Below, piece by piece: positions 18,364 to 25,591 of a stretch of 57,329 bases of DNA. Below the pieces are notes generated by a model. That model was not told the DNA's origin and did not search any database. It saw nothing but the letters and a program-made list of their open reading frames with translations. This stretch comes from Rhizobiaceae bacterium (GTDB taxonomy: Bacteria > Pseudomonadota > Alphaproteobacteria > Rhizobiales > Rhizobiaceae): NCBI GenBank assembly GCA_028281105.1, contig JANQKQ010000029.1:1-57329 (forward strand), given 5' to 3'. Numbering within the stretch: the first letter of the stretch is position 1; each line of letters starts with the position of its first letter. The position numbers and the translations under genes were made by a program.

Positions 18364-18735
18364 CTATTGGCGTGGCTCGCCGGTGACATGCAACGCCACA
18401 AAGGTGCCCGCTAAGTTCTGCGCCTGGAACTCCCTCGTCCTTTCTAGAAAGAATGCAAGCATTGGGCGGATGTCCGGTGACAGAACATAGAAGTCAGCAC
18501 CACTCGTGTGCCACATGTAAGCAAGCTCATCGTCTGTGTGGGGACCTTCGAGCGCCTCCTCGAAGAAGGCGATGAGAGCATTGCCCCGCCGCAACCACTC
18601 GCCTCTGTCAACATCGCCGTCTTCGCCAAGTTCCTGATACATTACGTTGGCTCGGACCGTTTCGTCGGCAAACAACTCGGTTGGGATATGCGTCGGTTTG
18701 ACGAAGACGCGCAGCTCCTTTGAGGCTTCGATCAT
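18364..18735 (-). CDS. Probable cognate immunity protein C of toxin 1 (subgroup 1)
   Basis: A 123-residue acidic protein. Its core is EWLRRGNALIAFFEEALEG, TDDELAYMWHTSGADFYVL, PDIRPMLAFFLERTREFQAQ. The ATG at 18735 overlaps the TGA of the complete toxin at 18732-19544 (ATGA), the classic arrangement for coupled toxin and antidote. It is therefore the best candidate for the cognate immunity protein. Together with genes A and E it forms subgroup 1, which shares the ANVMYQELG or NSMY segment near residue 30. Confidence 0.8.
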   Translation of the reverse strand: MIEASKELRVFVKPTHIPTELFADETVRANVMYQELGEDGDVDRGEWLRRGNALIAFFEEALEGPHTDDELAYMWHTSGADFYVLSPDIRPMLAFFLERTREFQAQNLAGTFVALHVTGEPRQ

Positions 18736-19544
18736 TGCTCTGCACTCCGGATTGGATAAGCGGTTTGCACGCGAAAGCCGGTCGGCAGACCCGGATCGGT
18801 AAAGATTACGACTTTCACTGCCCGCATAGTCATGCGCTTCCATCGTCTTGGCCTGCTGTATTCAGAATAGCTTTGGCCGGGGCTCGCTCCCGTCACAATG
18901 CCATGTCCGGTGTCTCTGCTGAAGGTTTTGGTCAAGACCGCGACTCTTTTTCGACCGGATATAACTGCTTCGACTGCCACCCTGTTGGCTGGATCAGACA
19001 ATGTTCTATTGATGAGACTGGTGGCCTCCTTGATGTTCCGAAACGTGCTTAACTCCGTGTAATACTGTCGCCGGGTGCCAATGATTGACTTTGGCATGAT
19101 TAGGCGGTCACGGAGAAAACGGTCTGATTTAGCAACATGGAGGGCGATCGTGTGTGCGCCTCCCCGCCCCTCATGTTGGTGCAGATCGCCGATCGCATAG
19201 GCACTGCCCATCTCCGTCTGCGCGACTCGGGTCCTCCGGCGAGTGCTTTGCGAGGGTCGCACCTGCCCCTCCGACGGCAGGTCGGCGATTGTTCTGGGGT
19301 AACTGACGGGCTCGGCGAAGTCGTTCGACTGATTGCGCCGCCGCCGCCGGCGGTAGGTTTCCCCCCCGCCCCAGGCCGGATCGTCGGTCCACTGGCCGCC
19401 GTCATGGTGGCCGCGCGGAACGCGGGGCTGGTTGGGGTCGAAATTGGCTTTCAGGTAGAGGACGACGAAGCGGCGGAACGCGGCGAGGACCCGATCGCCG
19501 AGGACGTCATGTCTATCGATCAGTTGTTGGTGGCTTTGAGGCAT
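18732..19544 (-). CDS. RNase A-like (BECR-fold) toxin 1 with PNQPRVPxG-GGQWT N-terminal module
   Basis: A 270-residue protein. Residues 1-35 form a basic amphipathic segment without a cleavable signal. Residues 36-54 hold DPNQPRVPRG and GGQWTD; residues 55-110 are a low-complexity Arg-rich linker (RRRRRR, RRRTR). The C-terminal domain from about 120 has HEGRGGAHT (H124, H131) and a second histidine at 136 in LHVAKSD, then STFRNIKEATSLINRTL and a last strand GFRVQTAYP (256-264). This pattern matches my recollection of the bacterial CdiA-CT RNase A-like toxin family, so it probably cleaves RNA. It lacks CDI, Rhs or PAAR regions; how it is delivered is unknown. Confidence 0.75.
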   Translation of the reverse strand: MPQSHQQLIDRHDVLGDRVLAAFRRFVVLYLKANFDPNQPRVPRGHHDGGQWTDDPAWGGGETYRRRRRRNQSNDFAEPVSYPRTIADLPSEGQVRPSQSTRRRTRVAQTEMGSAYAIGDLHQHEGRGGAHTIALHVAKSDRFLRDRLIMPKSIIGTRRQYYTELSTFRNIKEATSLINRTLSDPANRVAVEAVISGRKRVAVLTKTFSRDTGHGIVTGASPGQSYSEYSRPRRWKRMTMRAVKVVIFTDPGLPTGFRVQTAYPIRSAEQ

Positions 19545-19555
19545 GGACTTGCACG

Positions 19556-19653
19556 GCGTTGTTTGACTGCCGTGCGAGTCTTAAGGCCGCCGGGGAAGGC
19601 GGGGATAAGTTTGTGCGGGAAACGCGTGGAGGATTGGCGGGCGGGCGAGCCCA
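19556..19653. repeat. Duplicated toxin leader, copy 1
   Basis: About 98 bases immediately upstream of toxin 1 that are nearly identical to 21608-21713 upstream of toxin 2. Both include a GCCGCC/GGCGG hairpin and a GCGG tetranucleotide tract, two units here against four in copy 2. It presumably carries the promoter for each toxin-immunity unit. Confidence 0.8.
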
Positions 19654-19659
19654 CCCACA

Positions 19660-19925
19660 CTCCCGTCACCCCGGCGAAGGCCGGGGTCCAGGTGCGCTTC
19701 GGCGGATTCGTGGTTTGCGGGGAATCTCAGCTTCTCAATTTAGTCATCCTCGGGCTTGTCCCGAGGATCCGGATATCAGGCGCTTGAATGCCGGCTCCTG
19801 GGTCCTTGGGACAAGCCCGAGGATGACTAGGTTGGTAGGTTCGGCCGAGAACAACTCACACCGAGCAAGCGGTGACGCACCTGGATCCCGGCCTTCGCCG
19901 GGATGACGGCGGTGGGTGGGGCGCT
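19660..19925. repeat. Intergenic repeat mosaic inside the toxin island
   Basis: Contains GTCACCCCGGCGAAGGCCGGGGTCCAGGTGCG, TAGTCATCCTCGGGCTTGTCCCGAGGAT facing ATCCTCGGGCTTGTCCCAAGGA in inverted order, and GGATCCCGGCCTTCGCCGGGATGACGG (pieces). It separates immunity gene D from the toxin 1 leader; together with the leader it explains the 432-base gene-free gap. Confidence 0.8.
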
Positions 19926-19976
19926 GGCGTGACCAAATCCATCCGGCCACTGTGGTAACAACGACTCGACGGCTTG

Positions 19977-20351
19977 CTATTGGCGCGGTGTCCAGGGATT
20001 GCCCTCGAGATCCATGAACGCAAAGCTGCCGGCCTCGTTCTGTGCCTGATATTCCTTCATCTTTTCCAGCATGAGGATGAACCAGGTTCGGATATCGGGA
20101 GCGAAAATGTGGAACCAGGGACGGCAGGAAAGCCACAGGTTGACGAGTTCCCCATCCGTATGCTGGCCCTCGACCACATCTTCCAGGAACGAAATGACCA
20201 CGCGACCGCGCCGCAACCACTCGTCCTGGTTCTCGGCGTTCCGGTTCAGGTACTCATACATCTTGTTGAGCATGACGATTTCGCTATCAATGCCATCAAA
20301 CAGCGCGGTTGCCTTGATGGCCATGTGAAATTCTTCAGGTATCTCGATCAT
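19977..20351 (-). CDS. Probable toxin immunity protein D (subgroup 2)
   Basis: A 124-residue acidic protein closely paralogous to immunity B: PEEFHMAIKATALF, MYEYLNRNA, EWLRRGRVVISFLEDVV, TDGELVNLWLS, PDIRTWFILMLEKMKEYQAQ, ending GNPWTPRQ. It differs in having CRPWFHIF where the others have SGAxFxVF. Its ATG overlaps the TGA of a toxin remnant, so no complete partner toxin is present. It lies downstream of immunity E in the toxin 2 unit. Confidence 0.75.
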   Translation of the reverse strand: MIEIPEEFHMAIKATALFDGIDSEIVMLNKMYEYLNRNAENQDEWLRRGRVVISFLEDVVEGQHTDGELVNLWLSCRPWFHIFAPDIRTWFILMLEKMKEYQAQNEAGSFAFMDLEGNPWTPRQ

Positions 20352-20404
20352 CGGTCTGCGCTCACAATGGGATAGGCGGTGTGCACGCGGAAGCCGGCGG
20401 GCAG
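20348..20404 (-). pseudogene. Fossil C-terminus of an RNase A-like toxin (stub D)
   Basis: Minus-strand reading gives LPAGFRVHTAYPIVSADR and a TGA overlapping the ATG of immunity gene D. It has the same 18-codon length as the tails of both complete toxins and of stubs A and B. It fills the spacer between immunity genes E and D. Confidence 0.8.
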
Positions 20405-20409
20405 GCTCG

Positions 20410-20787
20410 CTACCGGCGCGGCGTCCAGGGATTGCCGTCAACGTCCAATATCGTGAAGTTGCCGGCTTCGTTCTGCGCCTGAAACTCCCTCGTTTTCTCC
20501 AGCAGGAGGGTGAGCCAGTCGCGAATGTCGGGGGAAAGAAAGTAGATGTCCGCACCGCTTTGGAGCCACATATGGGCGAGTTCGTCGTCCGTGTACGGAC
20601 CCTCCAACGCCTCTTCCAGGAATGAAATGACGGCCCGGCCTCGCTCCAGCCACTCATCTTTGTCCCGCGCATGCCACTTGAGGTGCAAATACATGGAATT
20701 TATCATGGCGGCTGGATCGCCGTACGTGTGAGCATCCTCATGAACGGCTTCGGCGAACCGGCGAAATTCCTTGGAAGCTTCGATCAT
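20410..20787 (-). CDS. Probable cognate immunity protein E of toxin 2 (subgroup 1)
   Basis: A 125-residue acidic protein. Core: EWLERGRAVISFLEEALEG, TDDELAHMWLQSGADIYFL, PDIRDWLTLLLEKTREFQAQ, ending GNPWTPRR. Its ATG at 20787 overlaps the TGA of the toxin 2 gene exactly as immunity C does for toxin 1. It is intact although the toxin frame upstream is interrupted, as expected if immunity is kept after the toxin has decayed. Confidence 0.78.
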   Translation of the reverse strand: MIEASKEFRRFAEAVHEDAHTYGDPAAMINSMYLHLKWHARDKDEWLERGRAVISFLEEALEGPYTDDELAHMWLQSGADIYFLSPDIRDWLTLLLEKTREFQAQNEAGNFTILDVDGNPWTPRR

Positions 20788-21596
20788 CGGTTTCTACTCC
20801 ATATGGGATGGGCTGTTTGCACGCGAAAGCCGGTAGGCAGGCTGGGGTCGCGCCTGATCACGACCTTTACCTTGTACATATCAGCCCGCTCAATATTCCT
20901 TGGTCTATTGAGTGGATCGTATCGTCTGCCGGGAACAGCATCGCTGACAACAAATCCGTGGCCAACCTTACGCTTAAAATCTCCGAATAAAGTAGCTTCG
21001 AACTCCTCACCAGAAACGACGCTTTCGACTTTGGCTCTATTAATAGGGTCAGAGAGCGTCTTGTTGATGAAACCGGTAGCCTCCTTGACGTTGCGGAAAG
21101 TGCTGGCCCCCGGCAGATAGTAGAAGTTTCCTCGAATCAACAAGTCTGGCATTCTAAGCCGGTTGATCAGGTACGTATCGGACTTGCCGACATGATCCCT
21201 GATCGTGTGCGCACCTCCCCGCCCCTCATGCTGGTGCAGATCGCCGATCGCATAGGGACTGCCCATCTCCGCCTGCGCCAGGCGTGTCCTACGGCGGGTG
21301 CTTTGCGAGGGTTGCACCTGCGCGTCCGGCGGCAGGTCGGCGATTGTTCTCGCGTAGCCGACGGGCTCGGCGAAGTCGTTCGACTGATTGCGCCGTCGGC
21401 GGCGGTAGGCTTCTCCGCCGCCCCAGGCCGGGTCGTCGGTCCATTGGCCGCCGTCGCTGTGGCCGCGCGGCACGCGGGGCTGGTTGGGGTCGAAATTGGC
21501 TTTCAGCTAGAGGACGACGAAGCGGCGGAACTCGGCGAGGACGCGATCGCCGAGGACGCGGTGTCTATCGAGTAGTTGTTGATGGCTTCGGGGCAT
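20784..21596 (-). pseudogene. RNase A-like toxin 2, interrupted by an in-frame TAG at codon 30
   Basis: This copy has exactly the same length as toxin 1 (813 bases). Reading from the ATG at 21596 gives MPRSHQQLLDRH and so on, but codon 30 is TAG (21507-21509) where toxin 1 has TAC (Tyr). The frame after it is intact to the normal stop: DPNQPRVPRG, GGQWTD, HEGRGGAHTIRDHVGKSD, STFRNVKEATGFINKTL, GFRVQTAHP. The N-terminal half is nearly identical to toxin 1 while the catalytic half is diverged. A GTG at 21473 could restart translation just inside the RVPRG motif (GTGPRG), leaving about 229 residues. Either it is a recent null or it is restarted or read through. Confidence 0.75.
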
Positions 21597-21607
21597 GGAC
21601 CTGGGTG

Positions 21608-21713
21608 GCGTTGTTTGATTGCCGTGCGAGTCTTAAGGCCGCCGGGGAAGGCGGGGATAAGTTTGTGCGGGAAACGCGTGGAGGATTGGCGGGCGGGCGG
21701 GCGGGCGAGCCCA
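21608..21713. repeat. Duplicated toxin leader, copy 2
   Basis: Near-identical to 19556-19653, differing by single bases and by four rather than two GCGG units (21689-21704). It lies upstream of the interrupted toxin 2 gene. Confidence 0.8.
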
Positions 21714-21717
21714 CACA

Positions 21718-21930
21718 CACTCCCATCACCCCGGCGAAGGCCGGGGTCCAGGTGCGTTGACGCTTGCTCGGGGTTGGTTGCTTTCGGCCGAACCTACCAA
21801 CCTAGTCATCCTCGGGCTTGTCCCGAGGATGACTAATCTGAGGGGCTGCAGTTTCTCTCAAACCACGAACCAGCCGAAGCGCACCTGGATCCCGGCCTTC
21901 GCCGGGATGACGGCGACGGGTGGGGCGAGG
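21718..21930. repeat. Intergenic repeat mosaic
   Basis: CCCCGGCGAAGGCCGGGGTCC, then the near-perfect palindrome TAGTCATCCTCGGG-cttgt-CCCGAGGATGACTA at 21803-21835, then GGATCCCGGCCTTCGCCGGGATGACGG (pieces). It fills the 345-base gap between the toxin leader and the glycosylase gene. It shares the flanks seen at 19.66 kb. Confidence 0.8.
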
Positions 21931-21941
21931 CCGTGCCGACC

Positions 21942-22616
21942 CTACCCGTCGATCGACATCGCCAGCGTGCGGCTCAATGCCGTCATCGACAGGCCGGATT
22001 GTTCCGCCCAGTCGTTGAAGGCGGCCTGGATCGCCGTGCGGGCCTTTTTCGAGCCGGTGGGGCCGTCGATGACGCCCGCGCCTTTCAGGGCGGCGGTCAC
22101 GTCGCGCGACAGGATGAAGGAGTCCTTGCCCATGAAGCGCAGGAAATACTGGCCGGTCATGGCGCCGAGCCTTGAGCCGCCCTTGTCGAGGGCTTCCATC
22201 AGGCCGATCTGGTCGGTGACCGGCCAGCCGCCGATCCACTTGCCCACGCCGCCATGCTCGCGCGACATATGCGCGAAGAAGCGGGCGTTGTCGGGCACGG
22301 TCTTCAGCTTCTGCGGGTTGCGCACCACGCGGGTATCGGCCACCAGCGCGGCGAGATCGTCGTCGCTCGACAGCACCCAGCGGCCCAGATCGAAGCCCTC
22401 GAAGGCGGCCTCGAAGCCGTCCCACTTGGCCTCGATCACCTTCCAGTTGAAACCGGCCTGGAAGATGCAGCGCGTCGCCGTCGACAGCCAGCGGTCGTCG
22501 GGAATGGCGGCCAGCTCGGCCGGCGTCTTGGGAGCAACCTCGTCGAGGCGCGCGCGCAGATTGTCCTCGCCGTGGCGCGCGGCCGCCGCGTCAAAGATGG
22601 CCTGGAAATCGCTCAT
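21942..22616 (-). CDS. DNA-3-methyladenine glycosylase I family protein
   Basis: A 224-residue protein of the Tag/COG2818 glycosylase family, which removes alkylated adenine from DNA. The recognisable region is IFQAGFNWKVIEAKWDGFEAAFEGFD, matching the Tag substrate-pocket segment (quoted in overlapping halves LFQAGFNW-like and KWDGFEAAFEGFD). A helical HhH-like region follows (MTGQYFLRFMGKDSFILSRDV). Compared with E. coli Tag, the N-terminal cysteine-type zinc residues are not obvious, so this is the divergent branch of the family. It is a single gene with no clear operon partner. Confidence 0.82.
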   Translation of the reverse strand: MSDFQAIFDAAAARHGEDNLRARLDEVAPKTPAELAAIPDDRWLSTATRCIFQAGFNWKVIEAKWDGFEAAFEGFDLGRWVLSSDDDLAALVADTRVVRNPQKLKTVPDNARFFAHMSREHGGVGKWIGGWPVTDQIGLMEALDKGGSRLGAMTGQYFLRFMGKDSFILSRDVTAALKGAGVIDGPTGSKKARTAIQAAFNDWAEQSGLSMTALSRTLAMSIDG

Positions 22617-22648
22617 GCAGGGCTCTCCATCTTCAGCAACCTTTCCAT

Positions 22649-22682
22649 CTAGTCATCCTCGGCTTGACCCGAGGATGACTAG
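22649..22682. repeat. Near-perfect palindrome
   Basis: CTAGTCATCCTCGG, loop CTTGAC, CCGAGGATGACTAG: 14-bp arms pair perfectly. It is the minimal complete copy of the dispersed TCATCCTCGG repeat family and lies between the glycosylase start and the GST stop. Confidence 0.8.
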
Positions 22683-22742
22683 GTTGATAGGCCGGCACAA
22701 AGCAGCCCACACCGAACAAGCAGCCGTGCGCCCGGATCGACC

Positions 22743-23360
22743 TTAACCCGGCCGCCAGTCCAGTTCCACATGGCCGGGCAGGCTGCTGACACGCTCCAGC
22801 CAGCGTTCGACCGGGGGGAAGGGGTTTAGATCGAAGCCGCCTTCGCCGGCCATGTGGGTGTAGGCGTAGAGGCAGAAGTCGGCGACCGTCGGGCCGCCGG
22901 GCGCCAGCCAGTCGCGGTCAGCCAGCGTGGCGGCCATCACCTCCAGCGCCTGGTTGCCGGCGGCGAGCAGCCGGTCCATGCGCTCGCGCGTCGCCTGCGC
23001 GGCGCGTTCGGGATAGATGGCCAGCGAGCGGCGCACGGCGATCGCCGGCTCGTGGCTGTATTGTTCGAAGAACAGCCATTCGTGCACCTTCGCAAGCCGC
23101 CACGGGTCGTCCGGCAGGAATCGGCTGCCGTGCGCCAGGTAGAGCGCGATGGCGTTGGATTCGGCGAGCGTGCGCCCGTCGTCGAAAGCGAGCAGCGGCA
23201 CCTTGCCGTTCGGGTTGATCGCGCGATATTCGGCCGTGCGGGTCGAGCCGTCGTTGGCGTTGATGTCGACGATCTCGAAGTCTTCGCCCAGATGGGCCAG
23301 CACCAGGCGCACCTTGTAGCAGTTGCCGGAATCCTGCTGCTGATAGAGCTTCACAGCCAC
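22743..23360 (-). CDS. Glutathione S-transferase family protein
   Basis: A 205-residue GST. The N-terminal thioredoxin-like domain has the catalytic N-terminal segment YQQQDSGNCYKVRLVLAHLG, the cis-proline NPNGKVPLLAFDDG and the ESNAIALYLA helix. The all-helical C-terminal domain has the N-capping motif region APGGPTVADFCLYAYTHM. It probably conjugates glutathione to electrophiles or has a related isomerase role. The start is GTG at 23360 or GTG at 23354. It ends before the glycosylase gene and may be co-transcribed with the lipoprotein gene upstream, which is only 10 bases away. Confidence 0.9.
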   Translation of the reverse strand: MAVKLYQQQDSGNCYKVRLVLAHLGEDFEIVDINANDGSTRTAEYRAINPNGKVPLLAFDDGRTLAESNAIALYLAHGSRFLPDDPWRLAKVHEWLFFEQYSHEPAIAVRRSLAIYPERAAQATRERMDRLLAAGNQALEVMAATLADRDWLAPGGPTVADFCLYAYTHMAGEGGFDLNPFPPVERWLERVSSLPGHVELDWRPG

Positions 23361-23370
23361 CGCGCGGTCC

Positions 23371-23976
23371 CTACGGCGTCTCGTAGGGGCCTTCGTCGAA
23401 GCCGACGAAGATCAGGATGTTCTCGCTCTCCGGCTTGGCGATGGCGATGTTGTTGTCGACGAAGCGGAAGGTGGCCACGGTGGAGCCGGGGTGGATGGTG
23501 ACGGGGATGGTATGCAGCTTCGAGTACAGCACCTCGTCGCCGCGGGTCACCGCGACGCGCACGGGCAATTCCAGCGTGCCGCTGTCGCCGGTGGGCCCGT
23601 TGATCACCCGGCCGGCGAAGCCCACGCGCATGCCCAGGAAATCGCCGGTATAGTTGCACTCGCGCGCCACCTCCAAGATGTTGGCCTGGAAGCGCAGCTT
23701 GAGCGCGGCGTCCTCGTCCTCCTCGGTGACGTCTTCGGGGTACAGCCGCAGGGTCTCGGTGCCCGCGCGCAGCACCGTCTTGGGACAGTAAGCGCGCAAA
23801 TCCGCGATCTGCTGTTCCGTCAGCGGCGGCGGCTCCGGCGGCTGCGGCTGCGGCGAGCCGAGCACGCCGGTGGGGCCGGACAGGCTTTCGTTGGGCGATG
23901 ACGTGCACGAGGCGGCGGCCAATGCCGCCAACATGAAACCAGCCAAGACGTGCCATGCCGGACCAGACCTACTCAA
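23371..23976 (-). CDS. Putative lipoprotein of unknown function
   Basis: A 201-residue protein. The N-terminus has a hydrophobic stretch VLAGFMLAALAAASC with a lipobox-like AASC, then a proline-rich linker (SPQPQPPEPPPLTEQQ) and a mainly beta domain (DFLGMRVGFAGRVINGPTG ... TIPVTIHPGSTVATFRFVDN). This suggests anchoring to the outer or inner membrane on the periplasmic side. The domain is not assigned to a known family by me. The called start is TTG at 23976, shortly after an AGGTGAG; an internal ATG in the signal region is less likely. Confidence 0.72.
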   Translation of the reverse strand: MSRSGPAWHVLAGFMLAALAAASCTSSPNESLSGPTGVLGSPQPQPPEPPPLTEQQIADLRAYCPKTVLRAGTETLRLYPEDVTEEDEDAALKLRFQANILEVARECNYTGDFLGMRVGFAGRVINGPTGDSGTLELPVRVAVTRGDEVLYSKLHTIPVTIHPGSTVATFRFVDNNIAIAKPESENILIFVGFDEGPYETP

Positions 23977-24123
23977 CTCACCTACTCCACGCTACTTCAA
24001 CCTTTAGCCGTGTCCGCACCGGTTCGGCCGGGCGAACCGGCGGGCGCACTTGCGCGGTGGCGGGATCAGCAGCTAAATGGCTCATTCCAAACGAAATGAC
24101 AAGTTGAGGCAGGCACCGCCGCC

Positions 24124-25557
24124 ATGAGCAAGGCTTCGTCGAACGCGCCGATCACCTATGTGAGCACCAGGGGCCAGGCGCCCGAACTGGGGCTTGGCGA
24201 GGTGGTGCTGTCGGGCCTGGCGCGCGACAGCGGACTTTATGTGCCCAAATCATGGCCGCAACTGGACGCGGCGACCATTCGCTCGCTGGCGACCAAAGAC
24301 TATGCGCAGACCGCCAAGACGGTGCTGGCGCCCTACGGGGCCGGCGCGTTCGAGCCCGGCCGGTTCGAGGCGATGATCGAGAAGGCCTATTCGAGCTTCC
24401 GCCACCCCGCCACCACGCCGCTCGTGCAGATCGGCCCGGCCCACTGGGTGCTGGAACTGTTCCACGGGCCGACGCTGGCGTTCAAGGACGTGGCGATGCA
24501 GTTGCTGGGGCCGATGATGGACGAGGTGCTGGGCAAGCGCGGCGAGCGCGCGACCATCGTGGGCGCAACGTCGGGCGACACCGGCTCGGCGGCGATCGAG
24601 GCGTTTCGCGGGCGCGACAACACCGACATCTTCATCCTGTTCCCGCACGGCAAGGTCTCGCCCGTCCAGCAGCGCCAGATGACCACGGTGGGCGACGACA
24701 ACGTGCACGCGATCGCGATCGAGGGCAATTTCGACGACTGCCAGTCGCTGGTCAAAGCGATGTTCAACCATCACGCCTTCCGCGATCAGGTGTCGCTGGC
24801 CGCCGTCAACTCGATCAACTGGGCGCGGATCATGGCCCAGATCGTCTATTACTTCGCCGCCGCCGCCCGGCTGGGCGCGCCCGAGCGCAAGGTCTCGTTC
24901 ACGGTTCCCACCGGCAATTTCGGCGACATCTTCGCCGGCCTCGTCGCCAAGCGGATGGGGCTGCCGGTGGCCGATCTGGTGATCGCCACCAACGCCAACG
25001 ACATTTTGGCCCGCACGCTGAAGAGCGGGCGCTACGAGACCGCCGGCGTGGTGGCCACCACCTCGCCGTCGATGGACATCCAGGTCTCGTCGAATTTCGA
25101 GCGCGCGCTGTTCGAGGCGGCCGGCCGCGACGCGGGCGCCGTCGCCGCGATGATGTCGGGGCTTTCCCAGTCCGGCTCGTTTGCGATCGACGACGACACG
25201 CTGGCCGCCATCCGCGCCGACTTCAAGGCCGATCGCGCCGACGAGGCGCAGGCGGCGGCGGCTATCCGCACCGTGCTGGAGGAGACCGGCGTTCTGCTCG
25301 ATCCGCATACGGCGACCGGCGTCGGGGTTGCCGAACGGTTCATCGACGCCGATACTGCGATGATCACACTGGCCACCGCGCATCCGGCCAAGTTCCCCGA
25401 CGCGGTGGAAAGCGCGTGCGGCACGCGGCCCGGGCTGCCCGCCTGGCTCGACGGACTGATGGAAAGGCGCGAGCGGTTCACCGTGCTTGCGAACGACCAA
25501 GGGTCGGTGGAGGCCCATATCGCGAGCCATTCGCGCGCGGCCAGGACACCGGCGTAG
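24124..25557 (+). CDS. thrC: Threonine synthase
   Basis: A 477-residue PLP enzyme converting O-phosphohomoserine to threonine. The PLP lysine is in HGPTLAFKDVAMQLLGP, the phosphate-binding region is GATSGDTGSAAIEAF, and the N-terminal STRGQAPELGLGEVVLSGLA is typical of the long bacterial/fungal ThrC type. It supplies the step after ThrB (33758), which is in the same window but a separate operon. About 35 bases separate it from the M16 peptidase gene, a conserved alphaproteobacterial pair. Confidence 0.97.
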   Translation: MSKASSNAPITYVSTRGQAPELGLGEVVLSGLARDSGLYVPKSWPQLDAATIRSLATKDYAQTAKTVLAPYGAGAFEPGRFEAMIEKAYSSFRHPATTPLVQIGPAHWVLELFHGPTLAFKDVAMQLLGPMMDEVLGKRGERATIVGATSGDTGSAAIEAFRGRDNTDIFILFPHGKVSPVQQRQMTTVGDDNVHAIAIEGNFDDCQSLVKAMFNHHAFRDQVSLAAVNSINWARIMAQIVYYFAAAARLGAPERKVSFTVPTGNFGDIFAGLVAKRMGLPVADLVIATNANDILARTLKSGRYETAGVVATTSPSMDIQVSSNFERALFEAAGRDAGAVAAMMSGLSQSGSFAIDDDTLAAIRADFKADRADEAQAAAAIRTVLEETGVLLDPHTATGVGVAERFIDADTAMITLATAHPAKFPDAVESACGTRPGLPAWLDGLMERRERFTVLANDQGSVEAHIASHSRAARTPA

Positions 25558-25591
25558 CGGGTAGGAAAACAAGGGCGGAAACGGCAGGCCA

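Noticed and set aside
17922-18401. N-terminal extensions of the immunity proteins into the spacers
   Set aside because: The spacers encode toxin tails in another frame and the ATGA overlaps give clear starts; the extensions would be non-homologous between paralogues.
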